From positions 1 to 64,000 of the forward strand of contig JAANDG010000110.1 of the NCBI GenBank assembly GCA_036852015.1: a stretch of DNA of 64,000 nucleotides. Reading direction: 5' to 3'. A program made the translations under genes and the position numbers. The notes under the pieces were generated by a model that was not told the origin of the DNA, searched no databases, and worked only from the letters and a program-made list of their open reading frames with translations. The stretch comes from Pelodera strongyloides (taxonomy: Eukaryota > Nematoda > Chromadorea > Rhabditida > Rhabditidae). This document shows, one piece after another, positions 11,501-23,797 of the stretch; within the stretch, counting starts at the first letter, position 1; the number at the start of each line of letters is the position of its first letter.

Positions 11501-14500
11501 TATGTAAGTAACGGAGAGCGCAGTCAATGAACGCACAGCATACAACATCGCCAATCTTGTTAATGCTTTAAAGAACATCGATAACACCGATGATAAGATC
11601 AGTCACCTAGTCGCTGAGTAAATTCAATAAAGCTAAATAAGATATTTTTCTGCTCCCAGAGGACTCTTTGTCACTCACACGGACTACTTTTTACGAGTGA
11701 ATATGTCCTTATTTCCTAGAAACGACAGGAACAAAAAAAGTAAATTCCCTGTTCAACTAACCACTCTCCCTACAAGAAAATATTATCCTTTTTATATTAG
11801 GCCATTATATCAATCCTCGGGGGCGCAATTAAGCATATATTAATGCACCGGAGCCCTTTGCCCAATGAAGAAAAAGAAGCCATCCAAATAGGGTACAGAG
11901 CAAAGTAAATGGGTCGTCATAATGGGGGGACAACGGAATAACAAAAGGAAAATATGCATACACGGTCATTACTAAAATCAGGGACCATTTACATTTGCAC
12001 ATATGAGTTGATAAGCTAATAAACCCCACCGTAGTCCAGTTTTTGTAATCCTACCGCATACCGCTTACATTGCAATGCGTCAAGAAACCACGGAAATTGT
12101 AAACTGCATTCACTACATTGCAAAATAATAATTCCATCTTAGGACTACATGCACTCCTGGACCACCCCATGGTGGGCATCCAACTCGCTCACCTTCTTAT
12201 GGATCTACTCCCTATTCTCTGCCTCATCTACCGTATACATGTGTCTTTCGGCTAGGGAAATGTGGAAAAAGAAGAACAGAAAGCGAAGGAACAGCACAAA
12301 TAGTGCAATCAGCATTATCGGTGAGTAATAAAGGTTATACCATATTGCACAAAGAACTTTAGTGCGCCAGCAGAATTTCGACCAAAGACCAATTTAGACC
12401 AAGTTATACAAAAAAGTATACAATTTTCAGGCAAACAAGAAGAAACGAACGAACTTGTGAATATATCGCTTCTCAATCTGAGAGCACAGAGCACACTAAA
12501 CAATCAAACTGGAAATCACTAATTATTAATTATCATATTATACGGGTGCACTGACTTATTTTTTATATCGGATTAATAAAATTTTCAAATGGAAATGTAG
12601 TAAAAAAAAGTGCGTACGAGTTAAGAATGGTATATAGGATGTCTACGATCCATGTATACAGCAAGTATGGTTCAAAGAGCGCGTGCACGTGTAGAATGGG
12701 TCAATAACAGACGTTGTTCAAAATAAAACCACATAGACGTAGTACACTAGTACACATCGAACAGGGTAAAATGAAATGACAAGCATCCATTTCTAGCAAA
12801 TATCATTTCATAGAAATGCGATTGTAAGTATAATCAATAGAACACAAATTAAATAAAAGGAATACTGAGGAGACGTAGGGATGAACTCACAGGTAAGCAA
12901 GTCCCCACACTTTCTAAGAGTATAAGTGACTTCTGACTTTATGATAAACAAGACTACTTAGATAAGGACACAAATCGAAACCCGTCCAGTTGAAGAAAAA
13001 CTCAGACACGGAATCTATACATACACGTACTATAAAATGATGTAACGATCAATGAATATAAACGAAAACAGTGCATAAAAATGACCCACCATTTCATCCG
13101 CTTTCCTGATGGCCGTCGCGGCGTGCTCCAAAGCTTCGAGGAACGTGGAACTCACTCCCAATGTAGCCATCTCCGATTCCACCAACTGAACCAACTCTTG
13201 CGCTTGCCTGAATGAAACAAATTTGACTTTGACAAGAAAAGTCACATTGCATAATTTAGTAGTTTTCGTACATTCGCTGTGATACGTTGTCTACTAGAGT
13301 GAAGCCTACGTACATAACAAAATACAACTATAAACATCACAATGGTTCTTTTTAATAATTGGTAGAGCCAAGCGCTGACAAGAAACCGACAGAATACGAG
13401 ATCCGATAGTATTAAAAGTGGTGATCACCTGTTAAAAGGTGCCTCATCAGCCAAAGCAGTCGGTGTGCTCGGGGCCGTCGACTTCTCCTTCTGTTCGTCC
13501 CATTTCTTCAAAGTCGCCTCGAAAGCCTGAAAAGAACGAGTTACTAAACTCATACTGAGTATACAATCCAATAATAAAACGCGTTTTTTTTGTGGAAAAA
13601 AGTGCGAAAAAATCTGCGGTCCCCACAAACCTATAACAAATTAATCATAAAACAACATGTTTCATCAACTATGTATATGATCACGAAACTTGCTGAATTA
13701 CTTGGTTGGAAATTTATCACCCCTTTTCCGGTAATACTGTTCTAGGCCTAGGCATATTCCTGAGTTTGCAATAGTGACACAGTTTGGCCAGTTATATGAG
13801 CAAGAAGAACCGTTTATTGTAAAACCGACTTTTCAAGTACCGTACGTTTAAGAGATATTCTTAATTGTTATGAAATACCGGACATTGTAAAGACAACTCA
13901 CTGGATTCCTGACAAGCAGTTGGGCTCTGTTCTTATGTGTGATTTGGATAATTCCAGGGGATTGTAGCCACGGCTCCCCATCCACTTGCACCTAATATAA
14001 TAGAACACGTAAAAAACCAATATTACTTACGCAGCCTACCAGATAAATCAGGAGCAGCTAAAACAGCACATCAAAACTACATAGCACCAAAAATACTTCA
14101 CGATACAACGGGAAAAAAACTCTCGGGAAATGATGAACTGAACGTCGGAAGAGCAAAACAAGATGAAACAGAAACATACAAAATTGAGAAAACTATGTGC
14201 CACGAACCGGAATAGGTTCATCTCCAGATATGGTGATCCTGACATGTCTGCACTGGGCGATACGGTGATTTTGGAGACGGACCACATTGGGTACACGGCT
14301 CGTTGCCACATGGATCACACCGAAAAGGGCGACCACCTAAATTACATTGTTTCTTTAAATATCTGCCGCTCCCCGGGAACTTCAACTGTCAATCAAAACT
14401 GTATACTAAAGCACTAAGGTCTAAAACTATAGTCTGTCTGTCGAAGACTGTTCACATTTTCAGCAAAAACAAATAATAAAACAAAAGCGAAACATCGTCG

Positions 14501-17500
14501 TTCGATCGTACGTACTACAATGCACAACTTACTTTGAAATAAACTCAAGTCATCATAGGCCACCAACACAGGTATTCATAGTAAGACCAATAAAACACAA
14601 ACACACCTCGAGGAGCTTGTCATCGTAGCTCTGTGCCTGAAAAGAGTCGTCTCTTCCACTTCCCCAGAAGTTGGCACCACCAGAATATGAGGGAATGTTG
14701 AGGATCACTATTCCTTGTAAAGATGGAAGGTCTATCTCGACACCGTCACATTCTAACCTGAAAAGTGCAAAAGTTATAGTTATAACTCACCTACTCAGTA
14801 AATAGACAATGAACACATACAGAGTTGTAGCATGATAAGACTAAACTAAATCAAAAATAAGCAATATCAACAAATCAACAAGACTAAATCAATATCATCA
14901 AAAATAGGATCACACCGTATTCGTTGATGGAGATTCCGATACGTCCTATGGACCAATTCTTTCCCGCCCAACATTCCGTACCACATAAAGAGCTTCGAAC
15001 GACTTCGCGTCTAAATATACTGCATTCATTCAAACGTATACAGACGTCCGTCTTGGTATCTCACAATATGCCAAATCAGTCGTGGATCAACCTAGCAACA
15101 ATATTCACTACAATTAGTTTATACGAGGAAACATAATACGTTAAAACCAACCTTTTCGGGGCCCTCCTCTCTCTTATTATGAAAATCGAGTGCAATCTTG
15201 GCGTCCAGTCCAATTCCGAAATAGTTGTTCATCACTTTCAACTCCTTGCATTGGTCTCTTTAAAAAAAAACACCAGTTGCAATTTGCAGTCGCTAGGAGC
15301 AAACAAAGAGGTCGAACACAGGGTAAACTTCGTTTTTTACTTGTCGCAAAAATTTTTGCTTCTATGACCTTATGCTAATTTGAGTTTGACTCTAATTCGG
15401 CTTATATTTTCTTGTAAACCTAGAAAAAAATGCAATCCTGAAATCCACCTAACTGTTTTTCTATCTGTTTCCGACATTTTATTTCGTTATAACTAGACGC
15501 AGCATGAAATTCTGATTCGAATTATGCCTATGAATCGAATATCAACCTGACAAGTAAAATCCGAAATAATTCCCATCCCAGAACACATCCCATTACATTA
15601 TCAAAAAATCAAAGAAAAGAAACTCACAATGAATAAACTGGCGCTCCGGAATTAGAAACTCCAAGCACTTTCGCATTGAGAAGGAGGAGTTCGGCTATTA
15701 AAGAACCGCCCGACAAACCACTATAAAGATGATAAGATGAGGTAACAGAAAACAGGAGTAACTTGCCCACATCACAGGTTCCCTATCTCCAGAACCCCAA
15801 GCTAGCTCCCTGAGGCCGTATTCACCAACACGCAGGGAGCCCTCCCTAGGTTCACGTGCGCTCTGAGTCTCTTCTGCTCTCGCACTCTGTACACACTCTC
15901 TAGCCCCCTGGGGAGGCCAGGGAGGGCTCCCTGCGTGTTGGTGAATACGGCTCAGGACATAACAGTTCACAGTTCTCCCTTACCATCGACTGAGATGGTT
16001 GTGTGCGTATCCGGCACTCTGCTTCCGTTTCTCCTTCACTTTGCTCCAATGCCCTCCTCCTCCTGTAGTGATCAACGAACGGTTTCCACAGCTAGATGTA
16101 CCAGCAGCGTGATCTGAAGATGTTCACGTTAATCTAACTCACAGTTGTAAGATCAAAACAATGACCTATCAGACCTACTAATCGACGCAACGTACACGTA
16201 TTAAATAAACACTCACCACATAAACTACTGTCCGAGTGACTGAGCTTAATATCCGTTGACTGTAAATGAATATCGCATTCGCTTCTTGGTTTGAATAATC
16301 GGTCCGGGCGTTTCTCTGCAAAAAAATGTTGTACCAACAACTATAAAGAAAGAAAGAATGAACATAGGAAACGCACTAAATATGCAAGTTCTTTACAGCC
16401 CTATGAGAAGCGGAAAAAATGCCTTCTTGAATAATAATATTAATACAGCATAATAAAACATTACTCAGATAAAGACTAAAAGATAACCGTTACGCCAACC
16501 TCTCGGTACAAAATCGACACAAGGCCGATCGGGGACATTGAACCCGTTTGTGTCCGTCGTGGTACCACTACCCTCTTCTTCACAACTCGATACAGCTGAG
16601 GGTTCCCTAGTCGAAGCGGGAGTAGGAGGCTGCACACCAATGCTGTAAACATGTACAGTTATACATCGAAGTTGGCTACTTAGGTCGCCATTCATAAAGT
16701 AAATATTTAGACGAGGAGCAGAGGGTGTAATATTGTAATGTTTATGTAGTTCAACAAGTTAGACGAGTTCCTCAAAACATAAAAAAACTATGAAACCCAC
16801 CAAGGACTTAAATTTGGGGCGTTCGGCCAGGCTCCGGTCCCGCTCCTCGAAGAAGTGGATAAAGGTCTCCCATCGGCTCCGCACACCTCTACGGTAGTGA
16901 ATGGTGAGTTTGCGGGGAGTGAGGAACGTTCGGGAGAATTGCCTGAACATAAAATATCAATAATGAATACTCAACGAAATTGCTCCCCCTGGCCAGATTC
17001 GCTAACCTCCATGCCGCAAACACATTTTCAAAGAAAGAAGCCGTGTTATCTAGCACAGGAGAGGCCCCTTTTGAGAATAAACTTTTATAATTTAAGTAAT
17101 CGATTCTAATAAAGGAGGGTACGATGGTGGCAGAAGAACGAAAGTAAACCCGAGGAAAGATTGTACCAAGTCCACTTGTGTGTCCCTCTTCAGAAGACCG
17201 TCCTCCATGTCCGGATCTGATTCCCAATCGATCAGCCAGAAGTAGAGAGGGAGAAGGAGGGGGAGAGGTGGCAGACGACGAAGAGAGGTTAGATGAAGAC
17301 ACCTAAAATAGTATACGGTAAAACAATCACAACAGGCAATTTTAAACAGATATAGCCATGAGTCAAACCATAATCCATACACACGAAAAAAGAATGAACA
17401 TTAAGCAACAATACCTTTAAAGCAGATGGCGTGGTTTTACTGCGTTTCTTGCGGAACCGCTCGCGCTTACTAGAAGCCCTGAAAGGGGGAACCACAATAA

Positions 17501-20500
17501 ATTAATTCAAAAGAGATGATGAACGATAAAAGAGAAAGATGATTTCAGTTCTATTCTTACGTACTGTACTGTGCCGTGTGCCGATTGTGCTAACATCAAT
17601 ATCGTTTCCATATCTACCTGCCCTGATCCTAATAATCCTTTAAGAACAAGTTTGCCTACTTGCTGCTCTTGTTGTGTGCGTCTATGCTCTTTTCGGCTAC
17701 GTCCATCATGTCCCTCAGTGCCTTCTTGAGACTGTTCGCCCTTCCCACTAAAGAATCCCGTCGATTTCTTTCCTCCTCGCTCTCGCGATTGCTGAAAACA
17801 GAAACTAAAGGTTGTTAATTAAAACAGTCCCGGTGGGTAAAAAAAAATTGAAAAAAAAAAAAAGATTTACGCATGAAACAAACGCAATATTTATACAAAA
17901 GCTCACCTTTCCGACTCCTCGGGTTCAAATCCGCTCTCCGCAACGCCGGCTGGTGAATCGCCCAAGTTTTTCATCAAGACGTCGAGCTTTGCCAATAAAA
18001 CCGCACATCTAGACATTCATTATGCATAATTCGACATACAATATTTAGTTAAATCGGCACTAGTACTTCCCAGACAATCAGATAGAGAGGCGAATTATTC
18101 AGTCGCTCAAACCAGCGCAACCGCAAATCGTAACTATTCTACTAAGCTGCAATCAAAGAGTAATTCACAAAAAAAACACTAACTTTTGTGATATTGGATC
18201 CTCGGGTGGGTTTCCCGCCTGTGTCTCCCATGCTTCAACTTGACCGTATGTTTCAGCCACACGCTCCATCAAATCTCGAACTGTGTTGCATAAGGCCCTG
18301 CAAAAAATTAAATTTACGTTTTCCTGGAAAACGTAAATTTTCCTTGTTGTTTGAGATTGTTTTTTGTTCTCGCCTCTGCACGTACTTTTTTCCCAGTAAG
18401 ACGCATTATAGTTCTACCCACCGGCACACGCACACACACAGAACATACGCGCGTAAAACTAGACAGAAAATGGTAAATGCGAACTAAACCCCATAAAAAT
18501 CTAACTACGTTGGACATCGTTAGATAAATGGATAGATCATACCTAGTAGCTGCTATAACCTCCGCAGGTTGTTCTGCTTCAAGAACTGCCGTCACTCTCT
18601 GTGTAATCTCGGCTTCACACTCACGTACTGCTTCGGTGAAAGCACCTTCTACAACGGAAACGCTCCACCTGGAAAAAAACTACATTTTTAATTAAGGAAA
18701 CCTAGAATATCAAAGTATGCTCAACAAAGCGACTAATGTCTCATCTAACCTCATTTCCCGATATTTACCAGACACATCATATCACAGCATACGTATGAAC
18801 ATTCCGTCACAAAATATTCCAATTATGCCATAAAAAAATAAAAAATTACCGATCAAGCATCCGAGTATGCGCCCTTTCAAATGTCCTGACCAGATTCGGA
18901 AGTTGTGTATCGTCATAAAAAGCATGGCCCCAACCGAGAACACGTGCAAGATCGTTGCCAGTGCCCAGTGGAAGGACTGCTAGCTGACACTGAAATATAG
19001 TCTTTCTTGACACAGACAGGGTACTCTCATATCTAACTAAACTTTTTTCTCCAAGCGTGTTTCTCGGATGTATAACAGGGATTGGACTCTTACTATAACG
19101 CGCACAACAAGCCAAGTAAACTGGGCAAAATGGGCAAAAAGGCAAAACAGCAGTAGAATGTTCTAGGAAAAAGATAGGCAGTGGGGTTGTTCGCATTTAG
19201 CCAATTGACGGGGGTCGGACGTCGGATTAACCCACAGGCATATTTTCAAACAGGACATATTGTTCTGTGTGAGTGAAGAATATTAACAAACAAACAAACA
19301 AACAACAAACCTTTGAGTGCATGTTGAGCTGATCACATGTACTGAGCACCCATCCGACAGTACCGTCCCCTCCACAGACAAGAACACGAAAGGAATCAAA
19401 TGTGGAAAAGAAATTCAATCTGAAATAAGACCGTACTTGAAGAGTCGGTTAGTCGGTTTTACAATAAACGGTTCTTCATGCTCATATAACAAGAAAAAAA
19501 AGATAAAGAAGAAAAATATTACGTGGGAAATATTAAAAATGCAAACAAACTCACGCAAATTCGGGACCCGTAGAAATTATATCAAAGACTTGGATTGGAT
19601 TGAGCAGTCGTCGGAACTTTCGTATCATTCGTTGCCCTGAGACAATTAGTCAGTTAATAAGAAAAGAACAGAAGACAGAAGCACAAAAAAAAAGATAAAT
19701 TGATCAAACAAAAAATCAATTTTCTTCACATTTCTTTCCAAGCCACGGATTTCGATATAGAACTACCATGACCACAACACACAAGCCCCTCTTATGCATC
19801 AAAGGCAAAAAATATTATTCCAACGCACAAACAAGAAACAAAAACAACAAGGAAAAGATAAACAAAACAGTAAAGTAAACTGACCTTGATTGTCTCCCGA
19901 TTTGCTATTCACCAATACTAATAGAGGAGAGCCTCCCCCACACTCTCCGCCAAATGCTTCAGGGCGCAGCACCTTCAAAAGGATTTTAAAATTTCACGGA
20001 ATACAAAAAAAAAGAACAAACTTTACGCCGTAGGCATATCGCCACGGATAAAATCACATATAATTTACACATTGTGTATCGGAGTAATATTGTAATATGC
20101 TAGAGAGACAGCCATGTGACAAATAAGTGAATGTAAAGAAAGTGAACAAATGCTTCACCAACAAACTGCGAAAAAAATAGGGCACCAATATAATATGAGA
20201 CAAAAACAGCTTATTGAAAAAAAACACTACTGGGAACTAACAATGAGCTCAACTTACTCCGAACTACTACATAAACTACACATAACTATAGCGACTAACA
20301 AAAACTACTTACCGCGACACCTTTATTGTCAACGCTTCTCACAGCAATTGGTGGCAGAACGGAAAGATTGGTCATTCCGAGACTGCATCCGCGAGCTAGT
20401 TGCCCAACACAACCATCGTGCACACAAGCAGCACACCACAGACATCGCCAGTCCTGAACAGGGAATAAATTAGGTCCGATAATTTGCATACAATGCATTA

Positions 20501-22542
20501 CGGATCGGGATGTGGAGGTGATCGTCCGCATTTGGCGGGGTGTTTTATGATATGGTCCTGAACATCAACATTGCCCTAATTGCATACACACGGCGAAACA
20601 ACGTGTTCATAGGTAAAAGTAAAATTTGACAAAATAAAAATAAAATATTCTCTTTAACTTTAATAAAATCAACAATGAATCAACACACCTGCAGTTTGAG
20701 CACACTTCCGCAAACTTTCTCGCACACCGTGCATTTGCTCGACATTGGCAGATTTCCTTCGATAAATTGGTGTGGGACAAGCGTGTTCTGAATTATTTTT
20801 AATCGACGATATTCTATTCTAACAATTTGACATGAAAGCGTACGGAACTTGTCACGAAGCTACCTCCTGGGCCTGGGCACTGTCACATTAGTCACCAGTC
20901 ACCTCTATAAAAAGGTCGATATTTACGCCCCACTGTGTAAAGGTTAAGTATATCAAATCAGTTAATCTCAAAAAAACTAAAACAAGTCGAACCCAAACCC
21001 GCTTTCCACTGCCCTCACTCACCTCTGGATTCACATATTGTAATTGGGGTGGAATACTGCCCTCCACGGTCCATTTACACGGATCGCGAATCTTCTCCGC
21101 GCAACGTTTATGGGCTTTCACTTTGCATACTGAACAACAAAACAGCGAATATATACTCTGAGCAGTGAGCAATCTTATTCTTTAATAAAATTCATTTAGA
21201 ACCGAAAACAATACAGAACTGAGCTCACATCTGCCTCACATCTGCCTCACATCTCATTCTGACGAATAGTAATAAAATATGCCTTGATATAATCATCACC
21301 AATCACATCACAGAAACATGAATTTGCATACCGATGTGCGTTACGGAAATGCAAATTTCGTGTTCGGGTATAAAAAGAGTTTCGCAGCTCGCTATCGAAG
21401 TATGCATATGCAATTGTTTCCTATTATGTGAATTTCTGATGATACATTTGAAGCTTTGTATATAAGTATGCCCATGCTAAACCAATCATAGTTCCATGTA
21501 AGTCGCCTCAGGCGGCGTGAGCCGACTGGCAAACAATAAGTTTGCTTACCTTCACATCCTAGTCCATGCCAGGGTACTCCGCTCAGCTTCTCCCTACAGT
21601 AATTACAAAAAGTGGGTCTTGGATGATTGACTGCATACCACTGATGACCAGTCGAAGTACTGGCTCGGAGACTGTCCACCGCCGACTGCAAAAGAGGAAA
21701 CTATAAATTTTCACTATTGCAAGCGATATGACACGTTGTTTGTGAAACGGACAACACAGAAATTTGCATACAATACACAGTAATTCAGATGTCCAGAACA
21801 CGTTTCAAAACCATGTGCAACATTCACAAAATGAAGAATCTCAATGTTTCACGTTTGTTATATCACTCGAACGTTGTTCACACAGTGGCTAGTAAGTGTC
21901 CGTCGACAAAGAAAATACCGACGGACACTTCCTTGCCCACAGAGCGTGCAGGGTTCGAGAATGCCGAACGATGTTTTTTTAATTTACATTTATCCTAACT
22001 TTCTTACTGTACATTTTGTGCGTCATCACGATCCATGGCATAAACTCGTTGACGCTCTGACCGACGAAACCACCATCCGAATTAGCATATTGCATAAATT
22101 TAGACGGTGGTCTTGAGTTCCTAGCCATACCACCGTCGGGATTAGAATATTAGGTATGGTGAAAATCAGAAACGTATCATAAAGAGATGCATGTTTCGGA
22201 AACACAACATATATTTGGATAGTGGTTTTGAGCTTTTCCCGACGAGTTTTATGCCCTGTCACGATCACAACATACCGCTACCAAATCGAATCATTCGTTG
22301 CAGTCACGAAAACCCCGCTATTCTTCCTAATTAGTTCAAAGGGACACACAACTACAACAAAAGCAAGGCAACCAAACCACCAAAATAATACAACAAATGG
22401 CACTTAACTTATCATACAATACAGCTACAACGACAGCAATGAACAGTAAAAGAAATAAATAAACTGACCGTGCTCACATCAGAATTTAGTGTTAACGTAT
22501 CAAGGGCATTCCTCCACGACTCCAATAAATCCGGCATTTCTA
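5510..22542 (-). CDS. Diacylglycerol kinase, type II (delta/eta-like), with SAM domain; 5' end not found
   Basis: Phosphorylates diacylglycerol to phosphatidic acid, ending DAG signalling at membranes. Exons, 5' to 3' (approximate): 22542-22478 ([10 protein letters not shown], end of a PH domain); 21685-21550 and 21129-21023 (first C1: [26 protein letters not shown]); 20787-20689 and 20453-20313 (second C1: [22 protein letters not shown]); 19972-19885 ([13 protein letters not shown]); 19636-19555; 19419-19311 ([15 protein letters not shown], the ATP-binding glycine loop); 18989-18850 ([16 protein letters not shown]); then 18.67-15.6 kb, a divergent Ser-rich linker in about eleven exons; 15262-15153 ([17 protein letters not shown]); 15030-14930; 14760-14607 ([18 protein letters not shown]); 14336-14208; 13993-13902; 13528-13432; 13208-13092; 7888-7725; 7266-7160; 6386-6269 and 6117-6063 ([29 protein letters not shown]); 5654-5510, ending in TAG. 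Domain order and collinearity with human DGKD/DGKH are clear. The exon at 7533-7475 is odd (see findings). Confidence 0.95.
5756..6028. repeat. Short-unit tandem repeat (about 20 bp) in a DGK intron
   Basis: About 12-13 imperfect copies of a unit reading TATACTAGGATATAACTATG, with variants AACTAAG, AACAAAG and AGGAGATAAC and some shortened units near the right end. It occupies most of the last intron of the kinase gene, between the second SAM exon (6063) and the terminal exon (5654). It is non-coding; small ORFs through it reflect only the repeat. Confidence 0.93.
8470..8641. mobile_element. TTAA-ended foldback MITE, family 1
   Basis: Inverted termini of about 35 bp start TTAAAGCGAAATACCGGCCA and end with the mirror image through CGCTTTAA. 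The interior shares ACTAGACCCCA and ATGCATA words with the copies at 23615 and 28435. It sits in the large DGK intron. No coding capacity. Confidence 0.88.
9344..9432. repeat. Small tandem repeat in DGK intron
   Basis: Two to three imperfect units of about 30-35 bp that share TTTAATGATAAA and TTTAGCTTCTGGT. Non-coding; recorded because it produces a spurious short ORF on the plus strand. Confidence 0.55.
10368..12330 (+). CDS. Candidate nested gene for a small membrane protein (plus strand, inside a DGK intron)
   Basis: Proposed exons: 10368-10611, after an acceptor TTATTCACAG and beginning ATGAACG, polar and rich in Ser, Gln and Arg, ending at a GTATGT donor; 10893-11052, after TTTTTTCAG, hydrophobic ([20 protein letters not shown], then [20 protein letters not shown]); about 11163-11262 ([19 protein letters not shown]); 11802-11917 ([18 protein letters not shown]); about 12146-12330 ([20 protein letters not shown], then a Lys/Arg-rich tail), with a TAA stop overlapping a donor-like GTGAG. 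The first three junctions keep phase. The last does not join the hydrophobic frame cleanly, so an exon may be missing or misplaced. It would have about four membrane segments. I do not recognise the family. It lies entirely inside the intron separating DGK exons at 13092 and 7888, on the opposite strand. Existence is moderately supported; the exact structure is weak. Confidence 0.42.
15812..15953. mobile_element. Foldback element with 35-bp inverted ends
   Basis: The left arm GCCGTATTCACCAACACGCA plus GGGAGCCCTCCCT is mirrored at the right end with one or two mismatches. Between the arms is about 70 bp of CT-rich sequence. It is 142 bp long with no coding capacity and lies in a DGK intron between exons at 15999 and 15719. 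It is unrelated to the TTAA family. It could be a MITE or a solitary palindrome; no other copy is seen here. Confidence 0.8.
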
Positions 22543-23614
22543 CTGGAAATGGAAACAAATAGTTAAATAGTTTATATAAAAAAAAACAATAATATTCACA
22601 CAAGTATTCACACAAGATTAATGGATTAAACAACACTCTACGATTGGCCCTAGGCAAATGGGCATACGGATACGGAAGTAACGCAACATACAGTACGTTC
22701 TAGTAATGTCCGGGACAAGTATTCAGCAATCCCAATCAAGTTCACAGACCATTAGATACAGACAAATACATTCAGTGCATTACAGGAACTACACCCCATA
22801 ACCCCTTTTATTATTTTTGCACTTTTTTATGGTTATTAAAAAATCGTTTAAAAAACGTATCCGTATGCGAATTTACGTTTATATTCCCAGTAAATAACAA
22901 CTCGTGATAATAAAAAAATATACAAAAATACCCACCTTCTAAACCTACTATCTACAGATGGTCATAAAAATCGCTGACGCGAGCGGGAGTCGAACTTTGG
23001 TAGTGTGTACCGGAATATCACACTGAACAACACTCACAACATAACCTTCTAGTGAATAGAGTAGAGGGGGGAATACAGATGGGGGCCTGGGGAAGGCACA
23101 ACTCTGAAATGAAACACTATAGCAAGCAAATAAAATACAGAATATTAACAAATAGGCAGAAATACAAGAAACGAAGAAACGGTAATACATCAATGGAAAA
23201 ATCTAAGTATTATATTATACACACTTTGACACTTATTTTATATATAATGTGTCAATAAATTATTAATTATTATCATTATTATTATTAGGTTCATAAAATA
23301 ACAATATACATGACACAAACTTTTGAAGTGACAATGTGACAGAAATTTACATGACATGAAAAGAACCCAAGCTGGAGCACCCAAACAAAAAAGTGAATAG
23401 AAACCTCAAATTCATATAAAATGCATGCGAAACGCCTGTCTGAAATGAAAGCTAAAAAGACAAACTCAATCACAAAAAAAGTATAAACAATAAACTCACA
23501 GAGGCGAGGAAATTATCAACTTTTTCACATCCAACAAAAATAGCTAACTAACTTAAATCTTTAGGGATGGTGAGAACGTAAATTAGTAGATTAAAGGTCG
23601 TAAAATAGGGACAT

Positions 23615-23797
23615 TTAAAGCGAAATACCGGCCGGTTTTTGAAACGCATTGCGTATACCTGCTTTCTTGTGCAGCATATGCAAATAGGCAAAAATTTGAA
23701 TAAAAACTGGACCCCAATTGGACCCCACCTTGCATAAATGCATAAGAGTGCAACTACTTGAGATGCGTTTCAAAAACCGGCCGGTATTTCGCTTTAA
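23615..23797. mobile_element. TTAA-ended foldback MITE, family 1
   Basis: Perfect family termini (TTAAAGCGAAATACCGGCCG at the left, mirror at the right) with inverted arms of about 36 bp. The interior contains a duplicated ACCCCA segment and TGCATAAATGCATA. It is one of the best-preserved copies in the window. Confidence 0.9.

Noticed and set aside
16759..16950. Minus-strand frame [20 protein letters not shown] as the coding frame of the DGK linker exon
   Set aside because: The alternative Ser/Pro/Thr-rich frame ([20 protein letters not shown]) fits the disordered linker of this protein family better; unresolved, so neither is called separately.
22965..23040. tRNA-like or tRNA-derived SINE motif on the minus strand (GTTCGACTCCC resembles a B box)
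   Set aside because: The flanking bases do not form a T stem or acceptor stem and no A box fits at the right distance, so the match is probably chance.
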